Notes: generated from the sequence alone by a model not told the origin. Positions 1-12,888 are shown, counted from the stretch's first letter. The stretch: 64,000 bases of DNA from Monarcha castaneiventris obscurior (GCA_026261815.1 JAMPIT010000511.1:868001-932000), one strand, 5' to 3'. Translations and numbers: made by a program.

Positions 1-62
1 CCCTGCCCATGATGGAGGGGTTGGAACCAGGTGATCTGTAAGATCCATTCTGTGATTCTATG
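1..62 (+). mobile_element. CR1 LINE 3' end, cut by the window edge
   Basis: The first bases read as the last part of a CR1 tail: CCCTGCCCATG, a GGGGTTGGAACCAG block, then GATCTGTAAGATCC and the terminal ATTCTGTGATTCTATGG. In the CR1 family this order marks the 3' end on the sense strand, so the copy lies on + and its 5' part is outside the window. It is a non-autonomous fossil with no coding capacity here. Confidence 0.85.
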
Positions 63-870
63 GTTTTTCTGCTCTTACACCATGCTCTGACCATGTATTT
101 TGAAGCTGTGTTTGGGCCTGAGCATGTGGAGACGTCGGGGACCAGAAAGACCACAGGAGCAGGAAGCAAAATCACACAGAGCTCACGGTCGGGACACAGA
201 GGACACTGAGAGACATCCAGGAGCAGAAGGTGACAAAAGATGTTGGCAAAGGTGACAAGCACCCAAAGCACCCCAGAGGCCAGCCCGCACTCCCAGGACA
301 GGTTGGGATGCAGGGATGGGGTGCAGTGTTCCTTGGGACAGGGACCACCAGCTGTGGCACAGGGGCTGCCAGCCCTCACACGCTCTGCATCCAGCCCTGC
401 TGCACAAGCCAGACAGCCTGGCATTTTCCCTTATCAGCATCTTTCCATCTCTCCAATGTTCCAACCAAACTCGTGCTCTTGCTTTAACAGCTCTGTTGAC
501 AGAGTCTGCCACAGTCTTTGTGAATGTCTTCCAAGGCCTAATTACCTCTGTTATTAAAGAACTGCCTCACTTTTGGTCTCAGAATGTTTGGTTCTCACTT
601 TCCACTGCTGAACTTTCCTAATGTATTTATCACATTGATACCTGGTACACCTGGGTCTGCAGGATCCCTCGTATGTATTCAGCCAATTTTGAGCATGGTG
701 GGCAGGACAAATCCCATGGCATTCTCATGCCAGTGTGATAACTCCTTCACCATCAGCTTATTCTCTTCCCTCTGGTGTAAAGGCAGCACCAGCAGAGCTG
801 CTTGGGAACACCCCTTTATTCTGCTGCAGGTTAATTTTTATTAATTGTCCTTGATAATTGTTCAAGGACA
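63..870. other. Unique sequence, no gene recognised
   Basis: Mixed-composition DNA with short overlapping ORFs on both strands (up to about 109 codons). None resembles a known domain, and overlapping openings in several frames point to chance. No CpG-rich promoter or repeat is seen. Confidence 0.6.
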
Positions 871-1055
871 TCATAGGATCATCATCAACCTAGAATAGTT
901 TGGGTTTGAAGGGACCTTGAAGATCATCTTGTTCTATCCCCTGCCACAGGCAGGGACACCTTCCACTGGACCAGGTTGTTCCTGTCCAACCTGGCTTTGG
1001 ACACTTCCAGGGATGGGGCAGCCTGTGCCAGTGACACCTCTGTGTGCTGCTTCCA
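871..1055 (-). mobile_element. CR1 LINE 3' fragment
   Basis: Read on the minus strand this is a CR1 tail: a CATCCCTGGAAGTGTCCAAAG block, a TGGAAGGTGTCCCTGCC block, GATCTTCAAGGTCCCTTCAAACC, then a degraded ATTCTAGG...ATCCTATGA end at 871-895. The left boundary is the 3' end. The right boundary, near TGCCAGTGACACC, is the 5' truncation; a short internal deletion relative to other copies of this subtype is likely. The 202-codon minus-strand ORF that crosses it is not a gene. Confidence 0.85.
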
Positions 1056-4000
1056 GCTCGAATAGAGTTAATTTTCTTCACAGTGGCTGGCACAGGGCCG
1101 TGTTTTGGGTTTGTGCAGAGCATGAGCTGATGATACAGAGATGTTTTTGTTATTGCTGAGCTTGCACATAGCCAAGGCCTTCTCTGTTTTTCATACGGCC
1201 ACACTGGGGGGAGAGTTGGGGGTCCATGGGAGGATGGGAGGTGACACAGCCAGGACAGGTGACCCAAAGTGACCAAAAGGATGTTCCAGACCATGACACC
1301 ATGTATATAAAGATATAGGGAATATATCAGTATATAAAGATGTAGGGAAGAAGGGGGAGGAGGGTAATATTTGGAGTTGCAGCATCCCCAAGTCACCGTT
1401 CCACAGGATGGGGCCCTGCTCTCCTGGAGATGGATTAACACCTGCCTGCCCATGGGAAGCAGTGAATTAATTCCTTGGTTTGCTTTGCTTGGGTGCACAG
1501 CTTTTGCTTTCTCTATTGAACTGTCTTTATCTCAACCCATGAGTTCTCCAGCTTTTACCCTTCTGATTCTTTCCCAGATCCCATTGGAGGGAGAGTGAGC
1601 AAACGGCTGCGACAGGCTGGGGTCTGGCTGGGGTTAAACCACGACACTGGGATACCCTTCTCAACTACACCAGACCACTCCCCTCACCCCAGATAAAGGT
1701 GGAGCAGCTTTTATGGTAGATCACATACCTGTGTTGGTCTCAAGTGGGATAGTGCTGTTTCTGTGGGGCACGGGCTGAATTTTGGGTGACAGACCCTCCT
1801 GAGTGGAGGTTTGCAGCAAGTCAGTTGTGCTGTCCTTTTCCAGGCACCTTCGCACCCCAGCACTGCTCTTCTATTCCAAGGCAGGGTACACTCACCCCTG
1901 CTGCAGCTCAGGGGGAGTATAGGGAGCAGGATGCTGCCTGTGTGGCAGAGGGCAGAAACACCTCAAACACCAGGTCTGGTCAGTGAAGACTTAAAGCCAG
2001 TGCCCATCTCACCTGAGCTTAGCCTTTTGAGCAGGTGCCAGCTCTAAGCCTGTCATCTCGGCTTTCTCCTAAACCAGCACCACCTGAAAGCAATTTGCCC
2101 ATCCTGTAAGAGGAGCTCTGAAGAGCCATGAGGTTGGATGTGATCCAGAGTTGTGTTTTCTTCATTACTGTGCCAACCATGTCCTTGGCTGCAAAACTCT
2201 GGACGCATCTCTTGACTTTCCCAGCACACAGTAGTGTCAGATATAAGCACTGCCAATGTTGAAACTCCTTAGGGACATGTGAACATGTCAAAAAAACAAA
2301 CAGGGTTGTTTATGCTGGATGGGACCACAGGAAGCTTTCATGAAAGGCAGTAGGACTATAGCAAACTATTCTGGGCACCTCTGGCTTTTTAAGGTTTGGG
2401 TCTTCAGATACTGAGTATGCCTGGGGCTACCAGATAATGGATGCAAACAAGAAGTGATAGTGAAGCTTTCGAAATCCTCAAATATCAGTCCAAACAAGTT
2501 AGGTGTGAGCTAGAGGGGAGTTTTACCAGCATATCCAAGCCTCAAACACTGTCAGTGAAAAGACAGCTTATGCACAATTCAATAATTCTATGTCCCACTT
2601 CCAGCATCAAACTTTCACAGCTCACCCTGGTCCTTTGGGTTTAAGGGTGGGTGGAGGAGAAACTACCTAGTTCAGTGCCTTGTAAATTGACTGGAAGGAA
2701 GAATAAATAGAGAACCAAAAGCATCTGGTTTTGGGTGGACGATCTGATGGGCACGGCTTCAGCTTGTAGCTCCAGTCTCTGGAGAGAAAACATGCCACTG
2801 GTCTGCAAACTGGGAATGCCACAGTTGGGAAGGATCATGGGATGCATAGGTTTCCTTAGGAGAAAGTCACTGAAGTAGATAAGGAGGCACCCTCAGCACA
2901 TTCCCTGCAAGCCAGGTAGGAGACGTTGATCTGCATTTTCCTACGGGAAAATGAATGCATTTGGCAAAACTTGGGTGTATTTCGCATATGGCAATGTGGG
3001 GTTATGTAACCAAGCCCCACTCCAGAGCACTTCAGCAGAAGATTTCTGAACAAATACATCAGGACTAAGGTTTATTTATCAGAGACAATCTTTCTGTGAG
3101 ATAGGCACATCCCATCTAATGCTGGACCCTTGTACAGACCCTCCTCTGTACAGGTCCTTGTAGCTCCAGGCACAAGGCAGGGCAGTCAGACAGCCCTGAC
3201 TGTGTGGGAATCCTCAAAGCAGCTCAACTTCCCTTGCCCCATCCCTTTCCTTCCTTCTTACTAATAAATTTAGGAAATTTAAGGTATTTACAGCTTGGGA
3301 TCTCTTGTTTGTGGCAATGCAAATGAACCGATGTCGGGGCTTGTCAGGCCTGGAATACACAAAGCCTTTGTGATATGCTGATTGCTCACACCAGGCTCAC
3401 CCTCCTGCCAGGCGGCTGATTGAGTTGCCACCTTCCCAACTACTCTTTTCCCAGGCAGCTGGAGGGTGTGGTGCTACCAACATTTTTGTAGTGGCAAAGC
3501 CAGTTTGAGAAATTCCTGCCCCCACCCCTTCAGTTGTGTCAATACAGCTGTCTGGGGAGCTGTGTGGCAATTGGGATGGCTCACATGGGCATGCAGGCAA
3601 TAATTGGGAGCAAGTATTTGTATACGCTGGCTGATGTCAGCAGTGTGGTCAGAAGGAGCCCTGTGCAGCAGAGAGGACACCAAATTACAGGAGCAACGAG
3701 CAGCCAGGGGGTGGAAAATCCTTAAATCCACTTTTCCCCGTGAAAACCTCATGAGCTGACACCCTGATGGCATCCCAGCCCTCCATGGCATCCCAGGTAC
3801 CTGTCGGTCACATACTGACTGCTCATCACCTGTGCAGTGGTCAGCACAGGCTGTGGGCTGTGGGCTGCGTAAGGCTTCTGCATGGAGACCCTGCATGTCT
3901 CTAGGGCAGGCTGCCATTCCACGGAATTTATAAAAGAGGTTCCCAGGGGATGTGAATCCCAAGAGAAGTTCAGAGATGGGGTCTGATGTACCTTTAGGCT

Positions 4001-5434
4001 CCAGAGGGACTTGCCCTGTGAAAATGCCTGGTCCCTGAAGCTACAGCTTGAGAGAAGCATGAGGGTGTGAGTGACTCTAAACAGAGCGAAGAGTGTCGCT
4101 GGCAAACCCACATGGCCCCCACCCCAGGGTGAAACGGATAAGCCATATTGCTGATGCAGCACAGAAACTCAACTCTCTTGAAGATACCCTGGAAAGATGG
4201 AAATGGGGGATGGAAAGCCTCAGTGGGTGTTAAAGATGTCCAAAGCCAGAAGGTCCAGGAAAAGTAAAGTCCCCTGCAGAGAGGTGGCCAGGCTGGAGAG
4301 CATCTGTTGACAGTGAGGACCTGATCCCTCTTTGAGGGCACCAAGCAGAAAGGAGAGGAGGGTGTGCTCCCACCCAAAGGACTCACCCTCAGCCCTGAGC
4401 AGCTGGTTTGTTCTCATCTCAGAGAAGCTGAGGTTTCCTCATGGGACACTAAGGAGGGGTTCAGGATGCACTGGTTAAGGGATCTCCAAGTGAAAGTGTT
4501 TTCAGAAGGGGGAGGCTTAGAAGTGGCTTTTTTTGCACTGAGTCTCTGAGAGTCAGGGCATGCGAGTGTGCAGCTGTGTCAGACTTGGCTGCCACCAACA
4601 CGAGTGTGCTGGCGCTGGTGGCAGAGGCTGGCCACTCTTGCAGCTGGACCCATTGCATGGTGTGAACACAGGAAGTTTTGGGTCATCATTTTTAGGTGGA
4701 CCATCAGCCTCACTGGGTTTCCTTATTCTTGCAGCATTAATTCCTTCCTGTTTCTGAAAGGTTTGGAAAAGAAGGGAATTTTGTCTTTTAGTTTCTCCTG
4801 GATTTGGGCAGTTCCTAATTATACTGGAGGAGACAATTGCCTCCTAAGATAATGATCAGCATGGGGTGATGAAGACCACCTGCCTCATGCCCCTGGAGGG
4901 GAGCAGCTGTGATAGCTGAATGCTGGAAGTGTGCAGAGCTGGCAGCATATCAGCTTGGAAAGACTTTGTAAGTCTTTGCTCTCCAGTGTCAGTGGCACAA
5001 AGAACAGCTTTGGTCTCAAATGTGTGTTTCCAGGTATCATTTCCTAGACCTGTTCTACAGAGGGGAAGCTGAAAATCGGTTTTAACAGAGAACAGGGCAA
5101 GAGTTTTCTACCTTCACTGCAGGTGACAGCAAGCTGGTGGTCAGACAGCCACGAGCTTGGTCCCTGGATCTAACAAGGCATTGAGTCTACCCTGCCCCAC
5201 CTGAGCAGTTGCCCATTCTCCTCTCCATCCATTCCCTCTCCTTCCTGCCCAGCAGGCCAGAGACTGGTCCTGAGACTTCACCATTCCCCAGCCTTGGGCA
5301 TCATCCAGCACCTCTCAGTGGCCCTGATGTCCCAAGTGGAAATGATGTGAAAGCCATGGTAACCAGGTAAACAGCGAACAAGAGCAGGGCAGTGGGTAAT
5401 CCAGAGTGACATTTGGGAAACATGGACTAGTGTT
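1056..5434. other. Unique sequence, no gene recognised
   Basis: About 4.4 kb without a recognisable gene or LINE. It holds one small TATA-rich tandem repeat at 1303-1348, listed separately. Minus-strand ORFs at 3474-3962 and 3749-4162 are open for 162 and 137 codons but overlap each other in different frames and show no domain. Base composition is ordinary with no CpG island. Confidence 0.55.
1303..1348. repeat. Two-copy tandem repeat, period 27, TATA-rich
   Basis: GTATATAAAGATATAGGGA at 1303-1321 recurs as GTATATAAAGATGTAGGGA at 1330-1348, one base different, spaced by AATATATCA. It is probably a young minisatellite seed. The TATATAAA cores would score as TATA boxes but nothing promoter-like surrounds them. 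Confidence 0.75.
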
Positions 5435-5505
5435 GGCCCAGTGTGAGCAAGAGGCTGGACTAGAGATCCCCACAGGTCCCTCCCAGTCACCGCTGCCGAG
5501 AGTCA
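5435..5505 (+). mobile_element. Degraded CR1 LINE 3' fragment
   Basis: GAGCAAGAGGCTGGACTAGA followed by GATCCCCACAGGTCCCTCCCAGTC matches the order of the CR1 tail block that normally reads as a G-rich run, TTGGACTAGATGATC, then GGTCCCTTCCAACC. The terminal octamers are eroded. Orientation is +. The 5' limit is uncertain because upstream similarity fades. Confidence 0.6.
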
Positions 5506-8500
5506 CTGATTTCAGCAATTCGTAATATTCCTGTGTTTTCCAAGACCTGGCATCATCTGGTCCCCAAGACACCAAAATGTGGCACCAGCACAAGAATGAA
5601 GGCCCATAATCTCTCCAGGAGCAAGCCAGGAAAGCAAACCTCTGATCCTGCCATAAATTGTGTAACTTCAAGCTGAAACCATGAGAACTGTATAGATGCA
5701 TGGGAAAAATTCCCTGGTGTCATGAAAATAATTGGTCTACAGCTGTCAGAGAAATATAGGAAATTAGAAAGATAAAATGGCCATCCTGGGGAACAGCAGT
5801 GGCTTTATGAGCAGACAAGATGGCCTGGTGAAACCATGACCAGAACAACAGCTGAGTCATGTAGACTTTGTAAAAACTGTGTTTTTAATAAATGCTGTCT
5901 GAGAGAAGCAGTTCTGCAAGAACACCACACTGAATTAGGTCAGGTTACCCAAACCTGAGACTCTGGGATTGTCACTCTGTGCTGAATTCCAGGGTTTCAT
6001 AGCAGAATTCACAAGATGCAGAAGATTAAACAGTTATTAGGACTGATATCAAAACTGATCTCTGCTTTTTGTTGGCAAAGCTTAGGTGCATCCTGATGGA
6101 GAACTCGGAAAGGGGCTCGAAATCAAGATGCAACCAAAGAGTTCAGTGTCACATGCATGTGTCAAAAGGAGAAGCAGCTGGGATCTGCACAGAGCAATGG
6201 GTTAAAAAGCTGATTGGTTTCTCCAGAGACCAAGACAATGGTGCCAGGAGTTTTGAAATTAGCAGTGAAGATAAAAAGAGAAAGATGAGTGAATATGAGA
6301 TAATCCTGCAAGCATGAAATGAGCCTCTTCAAATGGGTTTTCACACAGAAACAGTGAAAAAGTGAGTGTAACCAACAGGTTTGTCAACGAGCTTTGGGCT
6401 CGGCTGCCCACTGGCTGGTTAATGCTTGGCAGAAATGAGCACTTTGGCAGCAATGAATCCTGTTTGATTTCAGGGGAAGGCTGTGATTCATGTTCCTTGC
6501 ACTTTGTTTCTGTTGAATATTGCCACTCTGGATTGTAGATGTAGACAAAAAAGGAGGATGTGCAGGATGTGCTTCCAGGACACAGCCCCAGAGCAGGGAC
6601 CAGCAGCTGTTTCTTGTTGGCTACAGCTCCAAATGCCAAAACTCTGCCAAGCCAGCCCTAGTTCAGCTCTGGGGATGCCCCCCATTCATAAGGAATGCTG
6701 GTTTATCACAAACTCAACCCACACGAAACCATACAATTTTAGCTCAGAGCTGGATCTAAACAAGTTGCTCTCAGTTTTGTACCAGGCCCAGGGTAAGGAC
6801 GTCCTAAGTGAACACTCAGGTCATTGGCGTGTGCCCTGCTGTCTGTAGGGCACAACTTACTTTTCTGATTGTTCCAGAATGTGCTGATAGCTTGGTACCT
6901 ATCCTCACACACCATCACACATGATTTTGCACCTGAAAATTAATTTGAATGCGCATTTTGTTTCAACCCTTGATAAGAACCAAATGTTTTGCAGCTCAGA
7001 TCTTTGAGGCAGAAAGATAATGACAATTTTGGGATTGTATTTTTAGTTGAAATTAAATTAATTTTAGTTCCTTGACTTCCGGAATTTCCTGTCAGTGACC
7101 ACATCTGGTCCACATACAGCTATAGAAACCAAGTTAGGCTGCAAAACACAGAGAGGCCTGGCAATCACCAGGCCCAACAGAAATACCTCCCAAACAGCCC
7201 CCTCTGAGCAGTGACATTTGCTGCCAGATTTATTTGCCGTTAGCTGGCTCTGCTGATGGGCTATCATCTCCATTGATTTTTTTCCCATTAAAACCACAAG
7301 TACACAGTCCTGCCTGTGGGAAGCACACGCAGCCTGGCTGTTCCCAGGGGCTGGTTGCTCAGGGCATGGTCTGTGCTGCACCCTCTCCTCGCTGGGCTGG
7401 ACAGGACAGGACAGGCCCCCATCCTGCATCGCCTCCAGATCCTCCTCCCCCTGGCTGCTGTGATGGGGAGACCCTGGAGACCCCGGCCTGGCCCTCACAG
7501 TGGAAGATGAAGAGAGGGAGTCAAAAGCATGGCCGGAGGTCCTGCTGCCCTCCTCACAGTGCCCTACCTGCCACAGAGCCTGCCAGGGCTCCCAGGCCTG
7601 TGCTCGTGCCACGCAGGCGGCTCAAGCACAGTCCTGCACAGGGACACGGTGCCTGGAGGTTCACTGTGAACACAGGGCAACCCAGGCTGCACAGGGCAGA
7701 TAGAGGTGGGCACTGTCAGCATCCCAGGACCAGGACAGCCAACCCTATCAATCATCCTGTTGTTTCAGGGACTAATCTGATGGAACAAAAGGCCACTGGT
7801 TTTGTCAGCACTGGACATTTCTTTCTGGCAGCAAAGGTTATTGAATGGCCATTGAAGGGAGAATGTGCTGAGGAAAGTGTCCTTCCTTCAGCAAGTGCCT
7901 CCACCAAACCTCTGTCCACATCTGCCCATCTCTGTCCCACAAGGCTGACCCCAGCTGGTCCCAGGCCACCCATCTTGCTGCCCAAGACTGGGACCAGCAG
8001 TGCCTGCCCTCCTTTTACCAGTGTCCCACCAGCTGCACAGGGACAAGGGAGATTCCCCTGCTTGTCATTCCCCAGGTGCCAACACACTGAGGAGCAGGTC
8101 ATGGGACTGGGAAGGGTCAGCCCAAAGCAAGTAGAGCACCAATTTTTTCCCAGTTCATACACAAATGGTCTGATGAGAGCCTGGAAATACCGGTGTTTAA
8201 TGGCCTGAGAGATTGAAATATGCCCAAGCTCATGGCTATGCACACAACCAGCTACCCGGGGCAGTTTGCAGCCCATGTCTCCACCCTCCCTACCATATCT
8301 TGCTTTCCAGTCTGTCTTCTGAGAGCCCAACTCACTTCCCAACCTGTCTTCTGAAAGCCCAGATCACCAGCTCCAGGCACACGCAGAGCAATCTCAGACA
8401 CCAACAGGGCCAGTGCCAGCCCAGCCCTATCTCCCCAAGGAGCCCCAGCCATCCTTCTCTTCTGCCCTAATGTGCTGCAAGTTGATCTCATGAATGGTGA

Positions 8501-9204
8501 CCTCCAGAAGCCCTGCCAGATGCTGAGGAAGCTCCACAAAAACTGTGCTGACTTCTTCATAGTAGTGAGAAGATATTGTCCTCTCCTGCTTCATACTCAG
8601 GACATCTCTGTCCTCCCCCAGCCTGGGTGGCAGGGACATCTCTTGGTTCCACCACGATGGCAGCAGATAGAGATGAAGGTGAAGATGAAGGCTGCATGCT
8701 CAGGAGCAGTGTGATGTGGCCCTCAGCCCAGCCAGCTGCACACTGCTTTATGGTAGAAGGACAAATACAAGGATTCAGAGTTTGCAAATGGTCACATTTG
8801 CATAGAGTTGTTCTGTTTCTTGTGGGCATTAGTAAGAGCTCTGCTAGATTCTCTGCTGTTCAGGGAAGTACTTCCTTACATCCCTAACCATTTCCAAGAT
8901 GGCATTAAACTCCACAGAGCTCATACTTTGACAACATTCCCTTGTGCATGCACCTTCTCCAGCTTGCAGTTCTCCATGCACAAGTCCCCACAACACATAG
9001 CCCAGCCTAGACACTAAACATTAAGCATGACATTTAGAAATTACCAATAATTTTTTAATTATGTGGCTGTCAATCTGCCCAGCAATGCTGAAATTTAAGG
9101 AAATTATCCTAGTTCTTCCCCTTACAGGAGACTCTTGAGGACTGTCCTTATGAGAGGCATCTCAAATACTCCTTTTTGCCTTCTTCATTGAGGTTTCTCA
9201 GATA
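5506..9204. other. Unique sequence with one long unexplained ORF
   Basis: No recognisable gene or LINE. An AT-rich stretch lies at about 6880-7080, followed by a GC-rich segment at 7230-8470 that carries the 324-codon ORF listed separately. GGACA triplication at 7399-7415 is a trivial short repeat. Confidence 0.5.
7234..8208 (+). CDS. Long unrecognised ORF, doubtful gene
   Basis: An ATG-to-stop frame of 324 codons, the longest in the window. I recognise no family. The predicted product is rich in Pro, Ser, Ala, Gly, Arg and Cys, with no signal peptide, membrane segment, coiled coil or repeat. Composition is what GC-rich noncoding DNA gives when translated, and long minus-strand frames (7064-7612 and 7752-8342) overlap it. 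Against pure chance is its length. No promoter, CpG island or poly(A) arrangement marks it as a single-exon gene, and no CR1 or LTR sequence explains it. Most likely a chance opening; a recent retrocopy or lineage-specific gene is the alternative. Confidence 0.12.
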   Translation: MPLAGSADGLSSPLIFFPLKPQVHSPACGKHTQPGCSQGLVAQGMVCAAPSPRWAGQDRTGPHPASPPDPPPPGCCDGETLETPAWPSQWKMKRGSQKHGRRSCCPPHSALPATEPARAPRPVLVPRRRLKHSPAQGHGAWRFTVNTGQPRLHRADRGGHCQHPRTRTANPINHPVVSGTNLMEQKATGFVSTGHFFLAAKVIEWPLKGECAEESVLPSASASTKPLSTSAHLCPTRLTPAGPRPPILLPKTGTSSACPPFTSVPPAAQGQGRFPCLSFPRCQHTEEQVMGLGRVSPKQVEHQFFPSSYTNGLMRAWKYRCLMA

Positions 9205-9345
9205 TATTTTACAGTCTTCTTTCCTGGAGATTTTCAAAACTCAGCTGGGCAATGCCCAGAGGAACTGAGGGTTCTAACCAACTTGAAGTGAGCCCTGCTT
9301 GAAGCAGAAGGTTGACGAGAGACTTCCAGACACCCCTCTGAGCTG
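9205..9345 (+). mobile_element. Degraded CR1 LINE 3' fragment
   Basis: TCCTGGAGATTTTCAAAACTCAGCTGGGCAATGCCC followed by a CCCTGCTTGAAGCAGAAGGTTGACGAGAGACTTCCAGA block matches in order a CR1 tail subtype (GGAGATATTCAAAACCC, then a CTTGGAGCAGGGGTTGGAC block). The final ATTCTATGA repeats are lost. Sense strand is +. It is old, as judged by many substitutions. Confidence 0.65.
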
Positions 9346-12300
9346 AAATAATTAATGGCTTATGAAATCTGCTCATTGAGAGCCTTCTCCTAGGGGAGAA
9401 CTTGAATGGCTTCATCTTGGACTGAACTTCACCCTTCCCAGTGAAATGAGGAATCCAGTCTTTCTTCCTTGCTTCATCTTGTCCTTCTCTCCAAGTATCG
9501 CCGAGCACAATGGACTCAGGCTGGTGACAGACTCCAACCACTTGACCTGCTTTGGCAGCTCCCATGTGAAGACAGACACATCAAAGTGCTGCACAACACA
9601 GTCATCCAAGTGTCTTCTCCCTGCCCCTCCTTACACTCCCTTGCCCATGGAAACTGGGTGATGTGCAGCTGCACTAAGGCAAAGCCAAATGGTGGCAAAA
9701 ACATTTCCCAAGCTGGGAATGCCTCATGGTCTTTCACTGATGCCCACCAGTATGACAGCTAACGTGATCCCAGTGTGTCAGCAGAGCTATCTCCTATGAA
9801 GAGAAAGAATTATGTAAAACAACAGCAAGAGCAGATCTGCTTAGTGAAACATGAACTCTTCTGGAACCTGAGGCACAGGAGCACCGCAGTTGTAGTGATG
9901 GGAAAAGAAACCTTTTCCTGACAGCAGGTGCTGCAGGGGCTTGGCCTGTTTGCTGGTAAGATGAAGCCTGCAAGGCACTGTGGTTGTCTGGGGAACATGA
10001 TGGAGTCTGGGAGAGAAGAGGTAAGGTCACATTTCAGCTGATAACCAGACGTTTCTCCGGTGGGTTGTGCAGCACAAAGAGTCTTGCCAGTGGATTTTTT
10101 GTGCCCATCTGTCTCACCAGGACTGCATCAAAGATTGTCTGGGATAAACTGGCAATTGACACCAGTAACGTGCTGTCCCCAGGAGTTCCTGCCTAATCCA
10201 GACAGCCACCTCAGAGAGCTGCCTGGTGTTATCACAGGTCTTCTGCACTCAAACTTCCCCAGCGTGTGCTCGGCAGCACAGGTTGGTTTAACCCGTTTAA
10301 CAAAACCTCCCAGCATGTCGGTGTTGGAACATGCAGGTGCATCAGGCTGATAACTCCAACCATTCCCATCAGGCAATGAGCTCTAATGGGCTGCTGGGTG
10401 CAACCAGACCACAACAGGTCCCAGCCAGGCTGTGGAATCTGGCACGGGCAGTGCTGCAGCTCTGCAGGCCCAGGCACACTGAGACTCACGGGAGATCAGT
10501 TTTCTTAGAGGTGACCTTCTTAGCATGGAAATATGAATGGGAAAGCACACATGGGGTTTGATTGGCAGCCTGGAACTAGCCAAAACCATCAGTGTGATGC
10601 TGCACTGGCTGCTGGAGAAATCAAAACTCGGAAGGAATTGTTGTTTTGCACATCTCGCAAGATCTGAATGTGAGTAACCCTAGGAATGTGTTTTTCCGTC
10701 CATTAGATGTGCTTTGCAACCCTGCTCTTGATGTTGGTATCTCTTGGAGCCAGGCTGAGCAGACGTGCCTGCACTTGTTTTACCAGGATCCTTCTGGGGC
10801 TTTGGCTGAGCTGAGCTCTCACAAGGCAGGGATCCCTGCCAGGTTTTCGCCTGAGAAGACACCTTGCCCACCTTCAGCAGAGATGAACAGAACACTGGGG
10901 TTTGCAACGTGAAAGAGCTGCCAAGGATGAGTTATATCTCCTGCCCTGGAGGGAGCAGGAAGAGATGAGGCAGGGAATAGCTATCCAAACAAGTTTGTAC
11001 ACACATGAATTTGTAATGTGCTGCCTAGAAGAGACTTTGTAGCTATGGTGTGGAAGAGCCTGGAGAGTCTTGTGAGGATCACAACCCTGCCCTCCGGGGA
11101 GGATGGGGCAGGCAAGCACAACGCTCTCCACTGGCATTTGGCTACCCTAGCCCAACCCCTGCAGATGGGTTTGGGAGCAGCACAGCCACACCGTGCTGTG
11201 AGGACACAGAACAGCTCCAACTCGGTGAGTTGGTGTCTCCTGTATTTACCTGGCCCTGCAGGAAATTCCTAATGAAGTGCCAATAAAGCTGCCAGATGTC
11301 AGTGACTGCACATGGGAGGCTGTTTTGGATGCATCAACGAGGCAGGGGGTGATTTCAGATTGCAAACATTTTATGGTTCCATATCTGAAGAGCAAACCAC
11401 ACTCTTTTGCCAAGAGAGAGACAGCAGGTTTTACCAGCACCAAGAATAAAGAAAATGTCAGTAATGACCATGGGTAGGCCCCAGGGAAATGTTGCTTTCA
11501 GATATGCTGCCTGCTTCTGGATCATTCTGGGAAAACTTAGAGGAGTGCTAGACACCTCACCAGAAATCAGAATCCATCTCAGGACATGACTTCTCTGAAG
11601 CATCTCCCTCTCCCTGACCAAGCTACACTACTTCAACTACAGCTGTGAGCAGAGAGACCACATCTAAAGGTACACTGGGGAATAATCAGGTAGCAAATTC
11701 TACCATTGAAAAATCTCCCTGGACGAGAGAGACACAGAGGATCATTGACAGTGTTCACCTTCCACGGCAATTAAATTCACATTTGGCATGACCCTGTGGA
11801 CAAGAGAGGGGACAATCACCCTTGCACCACCTCCTTCCACTGCCCTCACTCAGAGGCAGCCTTGTTCTGTACCCTGACAGGGAAACACCTGCACATGGCA
11901 CTCCAAGGACAAGCTTGCTTCTCACCTCAAATGGGATCCCAGACAAAATGGGTTTATGTTTTGTCATGAGTTATGTCTCCATCACCTGCTCTGCTCCAGA
12001 ATTGTCCTGGTCCACACCCTCCAGCAGCCCTCCGCTTCCTCAGGACCTTTGGTCTTTCCAGCTGACTTGCTGGCTGATGGGAATCTCACCAGCTCCCAGC
12101 CCTCCCAGCCTTATGCCTGCCATAAACTGCTCCTGGGAACCCCCAACCTGTTACTGATGTTTAGAACGGGACACAAATGCATTCAAGCTAAGTGAAGAGT
12201 TTACTGTGTAATCAGAAACAACTGATGAAAGAAAACACAGGCTTTGAAGGTCCCAGCCACAAGATCAGCTCCTGTCTCCTAGATGCCACCCTCTGCCAAC

Positions 12301-12888
12301 GCTGTCCAGGGCAGTAATGCAGGGGTTGTCCAGTCTGACCATGATGCTCCCTCCACTGAGAACTGAGTCTTGCTCTGCCTGGAAACAAATCTGCTAAAAA
12401 ACCCCTGACCACTGGACCAGTCCCTGGCCTGGTCCCACAGGAGCCAGGGGACCTGCACGCACCCAGCCAGTGGCCAGGGAGACATGGGAACCCTGAGGCT
12501 GATGATGTGCCACAGCCTCGGCCACAACTTCTCCCTGCCTTTTCTTCAAGTTAGGCTCTCTTGCTCTATGTTGTGTGATTTCTGAGCTCTCTTCCTATTC
12601 CCTTCCCCTACAGCAGCCAACAGCCTCCTCCTTTTCTACCTGGCAGTCTGGGACACCTCGGTTTCCTTTCCCCTCGTTTTGAGAGCACCACAAGATAGTA
12701 CCAAATACAAGAATTTCCAATATACTTCCCTGCTTTGTTCCCATCCAGACACTGCCTTGCGGATTTTCCAAGCTTTTTCAGCACTTTCTATATCACACAA
12801 TTTGAGAAGTGGTGACTGTGCACCCACTGAGTGTTGTCGCATGCTGGTAGCTAAATTCACCTCTGGAGAAGAAAACTGATATCAGGGA
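9346..12888. other. Unique sequence, no gene recognised
   Basis: About 3.5 kb of unique DNA with only short overlapping ORFs. One weak exon-like segment at 11165-11224 is listed separately. No CpG island or repeat was recognised. Confidence 0.5.
11165..11224 (+). CDS. Weak candidate exon (60 bases)
   Basis: A pyrimidine-rich acceptor (CCCAACCCCTGCAG) precedes 20 open codons beginning ATG GGT TTG, and a good donor (TCG|GTGAGT) follows. The peptide begins MGLGAAQPHRAV and has no recognisable motif. Open 60-base segments between plausible splice sites arise often by chance, so this is a lead only. Confidence 0.12.

Noticed and set aside
890..1498. 202-codon minus-strand ORF
   Set aside because: Overlaps a CR1 fragment and then unique DNA with no domain; the frame is open because of composition.
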